NCBI RefSeq assembly: GCF_018831085.1
Contig: NZ_JAGPNM010000006.1
Coordinates: 1 to 64,000 of the forward strand
Length of the DNA: 64,000 bases
Direction of reading: 5' to 3'
DNA from: Rheinheimera oceanensis
GTDB taxonomy: Bacteria > Pseudomonadota > Gammaproteobacteria > Enterobacterales > Alteromonadaceae
Both the position numbers and the translations under genes were made by a program. A model generated the notes under the pieces. It was given only the letters and a program-made list of their open reading frames with translations. It had not been told where the DNA came from and made no database searches. Below are positions 53,864 through 64,000 of this stretch, one piece after another. The number at the start of each line of letters is the position of its first letter. The first letter of the stretch is position 1.

Positions 53864-54858
53864 TGACACTGCGAATTGGCATTACACCGGGTGAACCGGC
53901 CGGCATAGGGCCAGATTTAGTTATTACCCTTGCCCAGCAGGCGTGGCCGGTAGAACTGGTTGTCTGTGCCAATGCCGCATTGTTAACTGAACGCGCCGCC
54001 CAACTTGGGCTGGCGCTGAACATTATCCCCTACGATGCCTTAGCCGCACCCCAACCACAACAGGCAGGCACACTGACGGTAGCAGACTTTGCCCTGGCAG
54101 AGCCGGTTATCGCAGGCAAGCTTAATGTGGCCAATGGCCGTTATGTGGTTGATACACTGACATTCGCCGGCGAAAAATGCATCAGCAGTGAATTTGCCGC
54201 TATTGTGACCGGCCCGGTGCACAAAGGCATTATTAATCAGGCTGGTATTCCTTTTAGCGGCCATACTGAATTCTTTGCGTTGCAATCCAATACCCCTTAT
54301 GTGGTCATGATGCTGGCAACAGAAGGCCTGCGCGTTGCTCTGGCCACCACACATATTCCGTTAGCTTATGTGGCAAAAGCCATTACCAGAGAACGTTTAC
54401 TGAAAGTGCTGACGATACTGCATCAGGATTTGCAGCAAAAATTTGCTATCGCTGCCCCCAGGATTTACGTATGTGGCCTTAATCCCCACGCCGGGGAAGA
54501 TGGCCACCTTGGCAGAGAAGAGCTGGATATTATTATCCCCACCCTGAATGAACTGCGAGCCCAGGGCATGCAGCTGATAGGGCCGTTACCGGCAGATACA
54601 TTGTTCCAGAGCAAATATCTGGATCATGCCGATGCAGTGCTGGCCATGTACCATGATCAGGGTTTACCGGTACTCAAGCATATGGGCTTTGGCCGTTCTG
54701 TTAATATCAGCCTTGGCTTGCCATTAATCCGAACGTCGGTTGATCATGGTACCGCCCTGGATTTAGCCGGCACCGGCAAAGCCGATGCAGGCAGTTTATT
54801 TCACGCAGTTAATCAGGCTATTACACTGGCCACTAAAATGACGACTCTACATGACTGA
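53863..54858 (+). CDS. pdxA: 4-hydroxythreonine-4-phosphate dehydrogenase PdxA
   Basis: A 331-residue enzyme of pyridoxal 5'-phosphate synthesis. Family motifs are [14 protein letters not shown] at the N-terminus, [21 protein letters not shown] (split metal-site region), and [16 protein letters not shown] with the metal-binding His. The ATG overlaps the surA stop by one base, and its end overlaps rsmA by 8 bases, so these genes are translationally coupled. Confidence 0.96.
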   Translation: MTLRIGITPGEPAGIGPDLVITLAQQAWPVELVVCANAALLTERAAQLGLALNIIPYDALAAPQPQQAGTLTVADFALAEPVIAGKLNVANGRYVVDTLTFAGEKCISSEFAAIVTGPVHKGIINQAGIPFSGHTEFFALQSNTPYVVMMLATEGLRVALATTHIPLAYVAKAITRERLLKVLTILHQDLQQKFAIAAPRIYVCGLNPHAGEDGHLGREELDIIIPTLNELRAQGMQLIGPLPADTLFQSKYLDHADAVLAMYHDQGLPVLKHMGFGRSVNISLGLPLIRTSVDHGTALDLAGTGKADAGSLFHAVNQAITLATKMTTLHD

Positions 54859-55663
54859 TAATGTACATTTAGGCCATCGCGCCCGTAAACGCTTTGGCCA
54901 GAACTTCCTGCACGACCCCCAGGTAATAGGCCGTATTGTTAAAGCCATTGCGCCGAAACCCAACGATCTGTTGGTTGAAATTGGCCCGGGCCTGGGTGCC
55001 CTGACAGAACCCGTTGCCGAAGCTGCAGGCCATTTGACCGTTATCGAATTAGACAGAGATCTGGCTGAGCGTTTGGTGCAACACCCAACACTGGCTGCTA
55101 AGCTGACCGTACACCAGGCCGATGCTATGAAATTTGATTTCACCGCCCTGGTAGCCGAAGGTAAAAAACTGAAAATTTTTGGCAACTTACCCTATAACAT
55201 TTCTACACCGTTGTTATTTCACCTGTTTCAGTATGCAGACTTGATTGAAAACATGCATTTTATGTTGCAAAAAGAAGTTGTGCAGCGTATGACTGCTATT
55301 CACGGTAGTAAAGCATTTGGCCGTTTAAGCGTCATGACACAATACTATTGTGAAGCCATGCCGGTAGTAGAAGTAGGCCCGGGCGCATTTAAACCGGCCC
55401 CGAAAGTTGATTCTGCCGTTGTACGTTTACTGCCCCGAGCAGTAGCTGAGCGCGCAGCAGTGCCTGCAGAAGTGTTAAACCGGGTTTGTCTGGAAGCATT
55501 TAACCAGCGACGTAAAACAATTCGAAATTGCTTTAGTAATTTTGCCAGCGCAGAGCAATTAGAGCAGTTGGGGCTTAATCCCGGCCAGCGTCCGGAACAA
55601 CTTGCCGTGGCCGACTTTGTGCGTGTAGCCCAATGGCTGCAACAGCAGGAATCAGCAGTATGA
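54851..55663 (+). CDS. rsmA: 16S rRNA dimethyladenosine transferase RsmA (KsgA)
   Basis: A 270-residue methyltransferase that dimethylates A1518 and A1519 of 16S rRNA late in 30S assembly. The cofactor-binding motif is [13 protein letters not shown], and the catalytic [12 protein letters not shown] (NxPY) is present at about residue 112. It opens with [14 protein letters not shown], the family N-terminus. Its ATG lies inside the end of pdxA, and its stop overlaps the apaG start (ATGA). Confidence 0.97.
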   Translation: MTDNVHLGHRARKRFGQNFLHDPQVIGRIVKAIAPKPNDLLVEIGPGLGALTEPVAEAAGHLTVIELDRDLAERLVQHPTLAAKLTVHQADAMKFDFTALVAEGKKLKIFGNLPYNISTPLLFHLFQYADLIENMHFMLQKEVVQRMTAIHGSKAFGRLSVMTQYYCEAMPVVEVGPGAFKPAPKVDSAVVRLLPRAVAERAAVPAEVLNRVCLEAFNQRRKTIRNCFSNFASAEQLEQLGLNPGQRPEQLAVADFVRVAQWLQQQESAV

Positions 55664-56037
55664 CATCACATTTTAACGTCCCGGTAGAAGTTGAAACCTA
55701 CTATATTGCTGCGCAGTCAGATCCAGCCGCTGAGCGTTATGTGTTTGCTTATACCATTACCATTCGCAATCACAGCAGCGAGCCAATACAACTGTTAAGA
55801 CGTTACTGGTTAATTACCGATGCCAACGGTAAACAAACCGAAGTTGAGGGTGAAGGCGTCATCGGTGAGCAGCCTCATCTGGCGCCCGGCGGCAGTTATC
55901 GTTATACCAGCGGCGCGGTACTGGAAACTCCGGTTGGCACTATGCAAGGCCACTATGAAATGATCACCACACAGCAAGAGCGCTTTCATGCCGCTATTCC
56001 GCTGTTTCGTCTGGCTATGCCAAACATTCTTAACTAA
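55660..56037 (+). CDS. apaG: ApaG domain protein
   Basis: A 125-residue fibronectin-like beta-sandwich protein, the size of E. coli ApaG. Typical features are [31 protein letters not shown] and the [20 protein letters not shown] turn with a GxGxxG-like loop ([10 protein letters not shown]). The molecular role is unclear. The ATG at 55660 overlaps the rsmA stop as ATGA; an earlier in-frame start is unlikely. apaH begins on its stop codon. Confidence 0.95.
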   Translation: MTSHFNVPVEVETYYIAAQSDPAAERYVFAYTITIRNHSSEPIQLLRRYWLITDANGKQTEVEGEGVIGEQPHLAPGGSYRYTSGAVLETPVGTMQGHYEMITTQQERFHAAIPLFRLAMPNILN

Positions 56038-56855
56038 TGGCTACCTACGTTATCGGTGATTTACAAGGCTGCTACGATGCTTTGCAACGCCTGCTTGAAC
56101 ATATCAATTATAACCCGCAGCAAGATCAGCTCTGGTTTTGTGGCGATCTGATCGCCAGAGGCCCGCAGTCACTGGAATGCCTTACTTTTGTTAAAGGATT
56201 AGGTGACAAGGCCGTTACAGTACTTGGCAACCACGATCTGCACTTTATTGCCTGTCATTATGGCCTGAGCACTGTTAAGCAACAGGATAAATTGCAGCCA
56301 CTGCTCGACAGCCCGCAGCGGGAAGAACTGGTACAGTGGCTATGTCAGCAACCCTTGCTGCATTTCAGTGCTGATCGGCGCTTTATGATGGTTCATGCTG
56401 GCCTGGCGCCGGAATGGCAACTGGACGATGCTATTGTTGCAACGACAACTGTGCAACAATTACTGCAACGCGACCCGGTAACGCTATTAAGCAGTATGTA
56501 TGGTAACAAACCCGAACGCTATAGCGAGGCAACCTCTGACGAACAGCGCTGGCGTTTCACGATTAACAGCTGCACCCGGATGCGGTTTTGCCGTCAGGAT
56601 GGTTCGCTTGAGCTAAAAGAGAAAGGCCACCCAAGGAATCAAACTCAACTGGTACCCTGGTATGAATTCTGGCGCACAAAAACACATCCTGAACTGTTCT
56701 TTGGTCACTGGGCTGCATTAAATGGTTATAGTCCGATAGCAAATATTCATGCACTGGATACCGGTTGTGTCTGGGGTAATGCGTTAACTGCATATTGTAT
56801 TGATACGCAACAACGTTATAGTGTGGCAGGGATCACACGGAACCTGTATATTTAA
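56037..56855 (+). CDS. apaH: diadenosine tetraphosphatase ApaH
   Basis: A 272-residue metallophosphatase that splits Ap4A to two ADP and can decap Np4-capped RNA. The binuclear metal motifs are GDLQGCYDAL, FCGDLIARGPQSLE and LGNHDLHFIA, with later His in MVHAGLAPEW and FGHWAALNG. The ATG shares a base with the apaG stop (TAATG). It is the last gene of the lptD-surA-pdxA-rsmA-apaG-apaH series. Confidence 0.97.
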   Translation: MATYVIGDLQGCYDALQRLLEHINYNPQQDQLWFCGDLIARGPQSLECLTFVKGLGDKAVTVLGNHDLHFIACHYGLSTVKQQDKLQPLLDSPQREELVQWLCQQPLLHFSADRRFMMVHAGLAPEWQLDDAIVATTTVQQLLQRDPVTLLSSMYGNKPERYSEATSDEQRWRFTINSCTRMRFCRQDGSLELKEKGHPRNQTQLVPWYEFWRTKTHPELFFGHWAALNGYSPIANIHALDTGCVWGNALTAYCIDTQQRYSVAGITRNLYI

Positions 56856-56928
56856 TGGCGTTGTCCGAAATTGTTAAGCTTTGCTGCCTGAATCAGGCTG
56901 CATAAAAAAACAAAAAATGGGAGTTATT

Positions 56929-58941
56929 ATGAAGTTAACCGTAGCATTACGGGTGATTGGTGGGTTTGGCATCATTTCGCTGCTCCTGTTAATCATAGGT
57001 ACAACATCTTATGTAAGTTTGAACAATATCAGCGCATCAACTGCAGAAGTAAACCAGGTTTCTATACCCGCTCTGGAACAGAGCGCATTAATGCAAAGTG
57101 GTTTTGTGGTAATGAGCAAACAAAGCCTGCAAGCATTCTATGCTAATTCTTTGCAGGAAGTATCTTCGTTACGAACACTGTTTTCTGAAGAACAACAACG
57201 TTATGCCCAGGCAGCAAAAAATCTGAGTACTGCAGTACAAAATGAAGCAACGCTGAAAAGAGCGGCAGAAACCGTAAATGAAGCCTATAGCAACTTTACC
57301 CCCGTGACCACGCAATTATTCCAGCAGTTGGAAAATAATTTAGCCTTACGTGACAACATTGAAAGCAAACTTGCAGATCTTGAAACCCAAGCCGATGATA
57401 CAGCGTCATTAATTCTGGATTTTACAGACACGCGTGATGTACAGCGCCGCTTTCCGCGCTCATATCAGGCAGCGACCGCTATTGAAACAGGTATAAACAC
57501 TTTAATCAGTAACGTCGTAGATTTAAACCGTACGACATCAGACAGCACTGCTAATACCATCAGCAACGAAATTGCTTTCCGGTTGAAAGAACTGAATGAT
57601 CAATTTGCAATAATCAAAACAGAAACAGCAGGCCAGGTAAGCCTGGTTGATGATTTGGCAGAAAAATTCGCTGAAATTAACACTCTGCTGGCTGGCAATA
57701 ACAGTATTGTAGAGTTAAAAACCCGGCGGCTGCAAAGCACTGCAGATGCAACCGCGCTGCTGGCCTCTGCGGAACAACAAACCGCCAGTGCTATGGCCAG
57801 CCTTGCCGGCTTGTTGAACCAGGCCAGCAAAGCAGCAGAAACAATTCAGCAAGACTCAGCTTCGGGTGTATCTAACGCTATTACACTGATTTTTATCGTA
57901 GTGCTGATCTCAATTATTGTTTCCGTTGTTATTGCAACGGTAACTGTGCGCAGTATTTCTATTCCTCTGGCTAAGGTAAATCAGATCTTAGGCGTAGTGG
58001 CCTCCGGTGATATGACACAAAAACTGGATGACAGCGCCAAAGATGAGTTTGGTGAGCTGGCCCGTAACTGCAACAAGGTTATTGCTAACCTGCAACAACT
58101 GATCCAGGGCATTATCTCCCGTTCTACGCAACTGGCAGCCGCGTCTGAACAAACTTCAGCAATTACGGTACAGACAACCCAAGCTATACGTGAACAGAAA
58201 TCTCAGGTTACCCAGGCAGCAACAGCTACCACAGAGATGAGCAGCACAGCGCAGGGCGTACTACAAAGCTCTAACGATGCGGTTGCAGAAATTAAAAATG
58301 CTGACAATGAAGCAGAGCGTGTTAAAGGCATTTCTCTGGAAAATAAATCCATTATTCTTCAGCTATCACACGAGGTTGAACAGGCATCGGTTGTTATCAA
58401 TAAATTACACAAAGACAGCGCCTCTATCGGCAGTATTTTGGATGTAATACGTGGTATTGCCGAGCAAACCAACCTGCTGGCGTTAAACGCGGCTATTGAA
58501 GCAGCCCGTGCCGGTGAGCAAGGCCGTGGTTTCGCAGTTGTAGCCGATGAAGTTCGTTCGCTGGCCAGCAAGACCCAGGCATCTACGCAGGAAATTCAGG
58601 CGATGATCCAGGTGCTGCAAAGCGGTGCCCAGGCAGCAGTAGAAGCCATGAATAAAGGTAAAAAACAAGCTGAAAACTGTGTGGCAAAAACTGAGGTGGC
58701 AACCAAGGCGCTGGATTCTATCACCCACGCGGTGCATTTGGCGCATGATATGAGTACACAAATCTCTGACGCAGCTAAAGAGCAAAATCAGGTGTCGCAT
58801 GAGATCAGCAAGCTATTGGAGTCGATTGTTTCTATTGCAGAAGAAACGGCATCAGGTGCAGAACAAACCTCTGAATCAAGCCATGAAGTGGCCAGACTGG
58901 CAGAGGAGTTACGTGTGTCTGTAGATCAGTTCAAAGTTTGA
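56929..58941 (+). CDS. methyl-accepting chemotaxis protein
   Basis: A 670-residue receptor. One helix (about residues 10-32) and a second (about 320-345) flank a long helical periplasmic domain with repeated Gln/Ala/Thr heptads. A HAMP domain follows (about 345-400), then the cytoplasmic coil with the hairpin signature [20 protein letters not shown] and [14 protein letters not shown]. No C-terminal NWETF pentapeptide for CheR/CheB is present. The ligand is unknown. The ATG at 56929 has a GGGAG ribosome site; 56881 is less likely. Confidence 0.94.
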   Translation: MKLTVALRVIGGFGIISLLLLIIGTTSYVSLNNISASTAEVNQVSIPALEQSALMQSGFVVMSKQSLQAFYANSLQEVSSLRTLFSEEQQRYAQAAKNLSTAVQNEATLKRAAETVNEAYSNFTPVTTQLFQQLENNLALRDNIESKLADLETQADDTASLILDFTDTRDVQRRFPRSYQAATAIETGINTLISNVVDLNRTTSDSTANTISNEIAFRLKELNDQFAIIKTETAGQVSLVDDLAEKFAEINTLLAGNNSIVELKTRRLQSTADATALLASAEQQTASAMASLAGLLNQASKAAETIQQDSASGVSNAITLIFIVVLISIIVSVVIATVTVRSISIPLAKVNQILGVVASGDMTQKLDDSAKDEFGELARNCNKVIANLQQLIQGIISRSTQLAAASEQTSAITVQTTQAIREQKSQVTQAATATTEMSSTAQGVLQSSNDAVAEIKNADNEAERVKGISLENKSIILQLSHEVEQASVVINKLHKDSASIGSILDVIRGIAEQTNLLALNAAIEAARAGEQGRGFAVVADEVRSLASKTQASTQEIQAMIQVLQSGAQAAVEAMNKGKKQAENCVAKTEVATKALDSITHAVHLAHDMSTQISDAAKEQNQVSHEISKLLESIVSIAEETASGAEQTSESSHEVARLAEELRVSVDQFKV

Positions 58942-58954
58942 TTTAACTGCTAAC

Positions 58955-58990
58955 AATAAAAAAATCCGCCAGCTGGCGGATTTTTTTATT
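58955..58990. terminator. bidirectional terminator between convergent genes
   Basis: A perfect 16-bp inverted repeat (58955-58970 with 58975-58990) around the loop AGCT, with GC-rich TCCGCC/GGCGGA cores and A/T tracts on both sides. It can end the chemotaxis gene on the plus strand and the DUF3718-like gene on the minus strand. Confidence 0.92.
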
Positions 58991-59002
58991 TATATACTAA
59001 TT

Positions 59003-59383
59003 TTAATCACCTTCACCGGCACGACTTTTCAGCACAGCCAGTAATGGTGAGGCCGTAAAGCCGTTTGCTTCAGCCCAGGCAATGTCACCTGATGCGCCAA
59101 CAGCAGACCCCGGTAACTGTTTAACAATAAACTCGCCAACATCTGCAGCATTGCTCTTAAAAGCATGCCGGATAAGACTTTCACCGTTACATACCACACC
59201 ATCGTATATATTGCGCAAACGCAGACGATAGTCACTAAGAACTTTTCTCAGACGGTTCTTGTCATCAGCTGCCACATAATCACACATAGAAGCAGCTAAC
59301 TGATCATCTGCTACCGCAACCGGCGATACCAGTGCGGTAATACTCAAAGCAACACCGCAAAACAACGTTGGTAATAATCTCAT
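59003..59383 (-). CDS. DUF3718 family exported protein
   Basis: A 126-residue protein with a signal peptide (cleavage near VAVADD) and a conserved core, SMCDYVAADDKNRLRKVL then LRNIYDGVVCNGESLIRHAF, with two cysteines probably joined by a disulfide. I place it in DUF3718, known from Alteromonadales; its function is unknown. A strong AAGGAG ribosome site lies before the ATG. Confidence 0.8.
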   Translation of the reverse strand: MRLLPTLFCGVALSITALVSPVAVADDQLAASMCDYVAADDKNRLRKVLSDYRLRLRNIYDGVVCNGESLIRHAFKSNAADVGEFIVKQLPGSAVGASGDIAWAEANGFTASPLLAVLKSRAGEGD

Positions 59384-59459
59384 TTACTACTCCTTGCTGA
59401 ACACAACCTGAAGCATCTTAACAATATGCAGCAGCAGGTGCAAATATAGCCAGCAGCAG

Positions 59460-59948
59460 CTAATTACGTATCAGGGTAATAAAACGACAATCATACGGAT
59501 TATTATCATCTGCCGGCATAAAACTTTGCTCTGCTAATTCCCAGCTGCCAGCAGCCTGATAATCAGGGAAACAGGCATCACCTTCTGTTTCCAATGATAT
59601 CTCCGTTAAATACAACCGTTGCGCTAAAGGCAAGCACTGCCGGTATATCTCAGCGCCGCCAATGACCATGACTTCAGGCTGGTCATGCAATAACTCAAAA
59701 GCTTGCGCTAAGCTATTAACCCATTCTGCGCCACGCGGATCAGTTACTGTTTGGCGGCTAATAACTATATTGCGCCGTCCAGGCAACACCCGGCCAATAG
59801 AGTCAAAGGTTTTGCGGCCCATCACTACCGGTTTACCCAGTGTTACTGCTTTAAAATGTTTTAAATCTGCCGGTAAATGCCAGGGCATCTTGTTGTCTTT
59901 ACCTATGACACGATTGGCAGCCATTGCTGCCACCAAAGAGATAATCAT
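59460..59948 (-). CDS. folA: dihydrofolate reductase
   Basis: A 162-residue enzyme reducing dihydrofolate to tetrahydrofolate with NADPH, the target of trimethoprim. Motifs are VIGKDNKMPWHLPADLKHFK (with the catalytic Asp27 equivalent), PVVMGRKTFDSIG and VMVIGGAEIYRQCLP. Length matches the chromosomal class. It is encoded 9 bp downstream of obgE on the same strand. Confidence 0.96.
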   Translation of the reverse strand: MIISLVAAMAANRVIGKDNKMPWHLPADLKHFKAVTLGKPVVMGRKTFDSIGRVLPGRRNIVISRQTVTDPRGAEWVNSLAQAFELLHDQPEVMVIGGAEIYRQCLPLAQRLYLTEISLETEGDACFPDYQAAGSWELAEQSFMPADDNNPYDCRFITLIRN

Positions 59949-59957
59949 AAGCTTGCC

Positions 59958-61133
<1,176 letters not shown>

Positions 61134-61238
61134 TCAGATTAAAACCAGTTAACAACTTAACTGGCGATAAGTATAACTTAGGTTAAGTACAAGTGTGCTG
61201 CTAACATCACATTATGCAACCTGCTGTACTTGTTTAAT

Positions 61239-61267
61239 AAAAAACCCCGCACTCAGGCGGGGTTTTT
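61239..61267 (-). terminator. terminator after rpmA
   Basis: Arms 61240-61250 and 61257-61267 form an 11-bp stem with a GCGGGG core and a six-base loop, with a T run on the minus strand. It lies 16 bases after the rpmA stop, so obgE probably relies on readthrough or its own promoter in 61116-61238. Confidence 0.92.
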
Positions 61268-61282
61268 CTGAAGCCTATCAGC

Positions 61283-61540
61283 TTATTCGCTGACAATGCT
61301 TACGAAATTGCGGTTGTACTCGCCTTTCACTTCAAACTTCACTTTACCTTCAGTTAAAGCGAATAAAGTGTGGTCTTTACCGATACCAACGTTAGTACCA
61401 GGGTGGAACTTAGTACCACGCTGACGTACGATGATGCTACCAGCTAAAACTGTTTCGCCACCGAAGCGCTTAACACCTAAGCGTTTAGCTTCTGAATCGC
61501 GACCGTTACGAGTGCTACCTACACCTTTCTTACTTGCCAT
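61283..61540 (-). CDS. rpmA: 50S ribosomal protein L27
   Basis: An 85-residue protein with the complete L27 start ([21 protein letters not shown]) and [24 protein letters not shown]. The N-terminal arm reaches the peptidyl transferase centre. No leader peptide of the kind cleaved in Firmicutes is present. It lies 15 bp downstream of rplU in the same operon. Confidence 0.98.
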   Translation of the reverse strand: MASKKGVGSTRNGRDSEAKRLGVKRFGGETVLAGSIIVRQRGTKFHPGTNVGIGKDHTLFALTEGKVKFEVKGEYNRNFVSIVSE

Positions 61541-61555
61541 GTGTCGATACTCCTG

Positions 61556-61864
61556 TTACGCGCTGATGCTGGTAATTTTCACTTCAGTGAACCACTGGCG
61601 GTGGCCCATCTGTTTACGTGAATGCTTACGACGACGGAATTTAACGATCTTAAGCTTATCGCCACGGCCATGAGTGACCACTTCCGCTACTACTTTACCA
61701 CCTTCTACTAAAGGTGCACCGATACTGATATCTTCGCCATTAGCGACCATCAACGGTGTAAATTCGATTGTTGCGCCGGTTTCTAAATCTAGTTTTTCTA
61801 GACGTAGAGTTTGACCTTCCGTCACACGGTGCTGTTTGCCACCACTTTGGAAAACCGCGTACAT
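61556..61864 (-). CDS. rplU: 50S ribosomal protein L21
   Basis: A 102-residue protein beginning [18 protein letters not shown] and ending in the L21 signature [23 protein letters not shown]. It binds 23S rRNA domain I. The ATG at 61864 gives the normal family length (103 in E. coli) and follows a GGAG site; 61885 would add seven residues. Its promoter is at 61933-61961. Confidence 0.98.
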   Translation of the reverse strand: MYAVFQSGGKQHRVTEGQTLRLEKLDLETGATIEFTPLMVANGEDISIGAPLVEGGKVVAEVVTHGRGDKLKIVKFRRRKHSRKQMGHRQWFTEVKITSISA

Positions 61865-61882
61865 AGTTAACTCCGTACAAAG

Positions 61883-61909
61883 CACGCCATCGCTTGGTTA
61901 AGGGGCGTG
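61883..61909 (-). promoter_or_regulatory. possible hairpin in the rplU leader
   Basis: CACGCC and GGCGTG (61883-61888 and 61904-61909) form a 6-bp GC-rich stem with a 15-base loop in the short untranslated leader of rplU. It could take part in feedback control by a ribosomal protein, but no known L21 leader motif is recognised. Confidence 0.3.
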
Positions 61910-61932
61910 TTAATTCAATTCACAGGGCGCGA

Positions 61933-61961
61933 ATTGTACGCAATTTCCCCTACCCCCGCAA
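61933..61961 (-). promoter_or_regulatory. rplU: sigma-70 promoter of rplU-rpmA
   Basis: On the minus strand, TTGCGG (61956-61961) and TACAAT (61933-61938) are separated by exactly 17 bases. It places the transcript start about 60-70 bases upstream of the rplU ATG. The -10 matches consensus at five of six positions. Confidence 0.75.
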
Positions 61962-62011
61962 GTGGTAATATAAAAAAGATCACTCTGCTGACAAAAGGAT
62001 CCGGTTTTGCT

Positions 62012-62040
62012 TTGGGACTGCCCGGCCAATAGTGTAGAAT
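62012..62040 (+). promoter_or_regulatory. ispB: candidate promoter of ispB
   Basis: TTGGGA (62012-62017) and TAGAAT (62035-62040) with a 17-base spacer, about 35 bases before the ispB ATG. It is divergent from the rplU promoter, about 50 bp away. Confidence 0.6.
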
Positions 62041-62074
62041 TAGCGACATTCTATGGTTTAAGCAGTTGTTTTTC

Positions 62075-63046
62075 ATGACGCTCGAACAGATCCAGCAGCT
62101 ATCATCTACAGATATGAAAGCTGTTAATCAGCACATTTTCTCGCAGCTAAACTCTGACGTGGCCCTGATTAATCAATTGGGTATCTACATCGTTAACAGT
62201 GGCGGTAAACGCTTACGCCCCCTGTTAGCCGTGTTGGCAGCCAGAGCACTGGGCTACCAGGGCAATGAGCATGTTACCGTTGCCGCTATTATAGAGTTTA
62301 TCCACACATCAACCTTATTACATGATGACGTGGTAGATGAGTCTACTTTACGCCGGGGCAAGCAAACCGCCAATGCCGTGTTTGGGAATCAGGCCAGTGT
62401 GTTAGTGGGTGACTTCCTGTACAGCCGTTCGTTTCAGATGATGGTGTCCCTGAACGATATGCGCATCATGAATATTCTGGCCGACGCGACCAATATTATC
62501 GCTGAAGGTGAAGTATTGCAGCTGATGAACGTAAATGATCCCGACACCACAGAACAAAGCTATATGCAGGTTATTTACTGTAAAACTGCAAAACTGTTTG
62601 AAGCCGCTACCCAGTTAGCCGCTATTATTACTAATCAACCTGAAGCTATCGTGAACGGCATGAAGCTTTACGGTATGCACCTTGGCACCGCTTTTCAACT
62701 GATTGACGATGTACTGGATTATCAGGCTGATGCCTCTGAACTTGGTAAAAATATCGGCGACGATCTGGCTGAAGGTAAGCCCACCCTGCCATTAATCCAT
62801 GCCTTAAAACATGGCACCGCTGCCCAGCAAGGGCTGATCCGCGAAGCTATAGCAGAAGGTAATGGTATGGCGCATTTTGATGCCATTATGGCCGCGTTGC
62901 ATGAAACCAATGCGTTTGAGTACACCCGCCAGTTGGCAGAGCAAGAGGCAGAGAAAGCACGGCAAGCGCTGACGGCGGTACCAGAATCAGAATATAAACA
63001 GGCATTACTGGCGCTAGCCAATATTGCTGTGTCCCGCAGCCACTAA
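62075..63046 (+). CDS. ispB: octaprenyl diphosphate synthase IspB
   Basis: A 323-residue trans-prenyl transferase that makes the C40 (or similar) tail of ubiquinone; the same length as E. coli IspB. The first aspartate-rich motif is LLHDDVVDE and the second LIDDVLDYQAD; GGKRLRPLLAVL is the family start. It is the usual neighbour of rplU. The ATG at 62075 is preferred to a TTG at 62066. The chain length of the product depends on residues before the first motif (AAIIEFIHTSTL), which favour a long product. Confidence 0.96.
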   Translation: MTLEQIQQLSSTDMKAVNQHIFSQLNSDVALINQLGIYIVNSGGKRLRPLLAVLAARALGYQGNEHVTVAAIIEFIHTSTLLHDDVVDESTLRRGKQTANAVFGNQASVLVGDFLYSRSFQMMVSLNDMRIMNILADATNIIAEGEVLQLMNVNDPDTTEQSYMQVIYCKTAKLFEAATQLAAIITNQPEAIVNGMKLYGMHLGTAFQLIDDVLDYQADASELGKNIGDDLAEGKPTLPLIHALKHGTAAQQGLIREAIAEGNGMAHFDAIMAALHETNAFEYTRQLAEQEAEKARQALTAVPESEYKQALLALANIAVSRSH

Positions 63047-63059
63047 ATTTGCCGGGTAT

Positions 63060-63088
63060 AAAAAAAGGCGCATCAGCGCCTTTTTTTT
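63060..63088. terminator. bidirectional terminator between ispB and mdh
   Basis: GGCGC (63067-63071) pairs with GCGCC (63076-63080) around a 4-base loop, flanked by an A run on the left and eight T on the right, giving a 12-bp stem with U tails in either direction. It ends the convergent ispB and mdh transcripts. Confidence 0.9.
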
Positions 63089-63100
63089 ACTGAGAATAAC

Positions 63101-64000
63101 TTAGTTATTCTTTACAAACTCTTCGCCTAAGGTGATATCGGCTTTTAATGTTCCCAGCATATCGTTCATGGCTTTTTGCTCATAGGCACTTAAAGTGCCG
63201 ATTGGCAGTAATGCCTCTACACCGTTTTTACCCAGCGTAATTGGCTGAGCAAAGAAACGGGCATACTCGCCATTACCTTCAACATACGCATATTCAGTTA
63301 CTTTTTCGCCCTGTAAACCCTTGATCAAAGAAATACAGAAACGCGCAGCTGCCTGACCCATTGATAACGTAGCAGATCCGCCACCGGCTTTAGCTTCAAC
63401 CACTTCGGTACCGGCATTCTGGATACGGTGTGTTAATGATGCAACTTCCTCATCAGAGAAACTAACATCTGCAACCTGTGATAATAACGGCAGAATAGTG
63501 GTGCCACTATGACCACCGATTACCGGCACTGTCACTTCTGTCGGGTTCTTACCTTTTAATTCACCGACGAAAGTCTCAGCACGGATCACGTCCAGTGTCG
63601 TTACACCGAACAGGCGGCGCGGGTCGTAAGTACCGGCCTTTTTAAATACGTCAGCAGCAATCGCTACAGTAGTATTTACCGGGTTAGTAATAATACCCAC
63701 CAATGCTTTGGGACACTGTTGTACAATCGCCTCAGCTAAAGTTTTTACTACACCGGCATTGATGTTGAATAAATCTGAACGGTCCATACCTGGCTTACGT
63801 GGCATACCGGCAGGGATCATCACGATATCAGCACCAGCCAGTGCAGTGTTTAAATCTTCTTTACCGTAACCTGTTACTTTAACAGCGGTAGGGATATGGC
63901 TTAAATCAACCGCAACACCCGGAGTTACCGGCGCCAAATCATATAACGCTAAATCTGTGCCTGCAGGTAAGTCTAATTTAAGCAATAACGATAATGCCTG
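63101..64000 (-). CDS. mdh: malate dehydrogenase (partial, 5' end beyond the window)
   Basis: The visible 299 residues lack about the first 13 of the enzyme. The reading frame stays open to the right edge, where it reads [14 protein letters not shown], just past the dinucleotide site. Further motifs: [39 protein letters not shown] and the catalytic His in [15 protein letters not shown]. It is the NAD-dependent citric acid cycle enzyme of the gammaproteobacterial/mitochondrial type. Confidence 0.96.
   Translation of the reverse strand, partial: QALSLLLKLDLPAGTDLALYDLAPVTPGVAVDLSHIPTAVKVTGYGKEDLNTALAGADIVMIPAGMPRKPGMDRSDLFNINAGVVKTLAEAIVQQCPKALVGIITNPVNTTVAIAADVFKKAGTYDPRRLFGVTTLDVIRAETFVGELKGKNPTEVTVPVIGGHSGTTILPLLSQVADVSFSDEEVASLTHRIQNAGTEVVEAKAGGGSATLSMGQAAARFCISLIKGLQGEKVTEYAYVEGNGEYARFFAQPITLGKNGVEALLPIGTLSAYEQKAMNDMLGTLKADITLGEEFVKNN

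Overview
The window is chromosomal DNA from a free-living gammaproteobacterium with a base composition near 50% G+C. The lptD-surA-pdxA-rsmA-apaG-apaH order, the rapA-rluA pair, the rplU-rpmA-obgE block divergent from ispB, and several small marine-type families (choice-of-anchor H, DUF3718, DUF3530) point to the Rheinheimera/Arsukibacterium neighbourhood of the Alteromonadales/Chromatiales. That assignment is inference from gene content, since no rRNA gene is present. No tRNA, rRNA, CRISPR array, prophage or intact insertion sequence was recognised.

Layout. 1-3.7 kb: the first codons of a lipoprotein, probably an efflux adaptor, behind a promoter bracketed by palindromic operators; a divergent TetR regulator; an AraC regulator; a DMT permease; an RDD membrane protein. 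3.7-11.4 kb: exported enzymes, namely a secreted ATP-dependent DNA ligase, two related serine hydrolases, the MtgA glycosyltransferase, a glycerophosphodiesterase with a possible Pho box, and a BrkB/YihY membrane protein. 11.4-16.3 kb is the accessory region. It holds a subclass B3 metallo-beta-lactamase with a lipobox, a two-gene cassette that looks like a membrane-acting toxin with its immunity protein, a decayed second copy of the 3' end of the beta-lactamase gene on the far side of that cassette, an orphan gene, a thiopurine methyltransferase, a GNAT acetyltransferase and short repeats.

16.3-31.8 kb: a FAN1-type nuclease fused to a DnaQ-like exonuclease, a YrbG-type antiporter, a two-gene RND efflux operon, an MtfA-type peptidase, a TerB protein, a solute-binding/PDC sensor fusion, a NatAB-like ABC exporter and a patatin-type autotransporter (type Vd). 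32-41.4 kb is rich in signalling and surface proteins: a GGDEF-EAL protein, a TPR protein with a possibly degenerate cyclase end, an orphan Cache-like membrane protein, a transglutaminase-like protein paired with an anchored surface protein, a 2-hydroxyacid dehydrogenase and a pseudouridine synthase.

41.5-64 kb is mostly conserved core: a PIN-PhoH ATPase, RapA, RluA, an OmpA-family porin, DjlA, the outer-membrane assembly and maintenance operon (lptD to apaH, with overlapping start/stop junctions), a chemotaxis receptor, dihydrofolate reductase, ObgE, ribosomal proteins L27 and L21, octaprenyl diphosphate synthase and malate dehydrogenase, which runs off the right edge.

The best candidate for something undescribed is 11.4-14.2 kb, where the putative toxin/immunity pair sits between the intact beta-lactamase gene and a diverged relict of that gene's own 3' end. 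This suggests the cassette entered by recombination at, or replacement of, a homologous locus.
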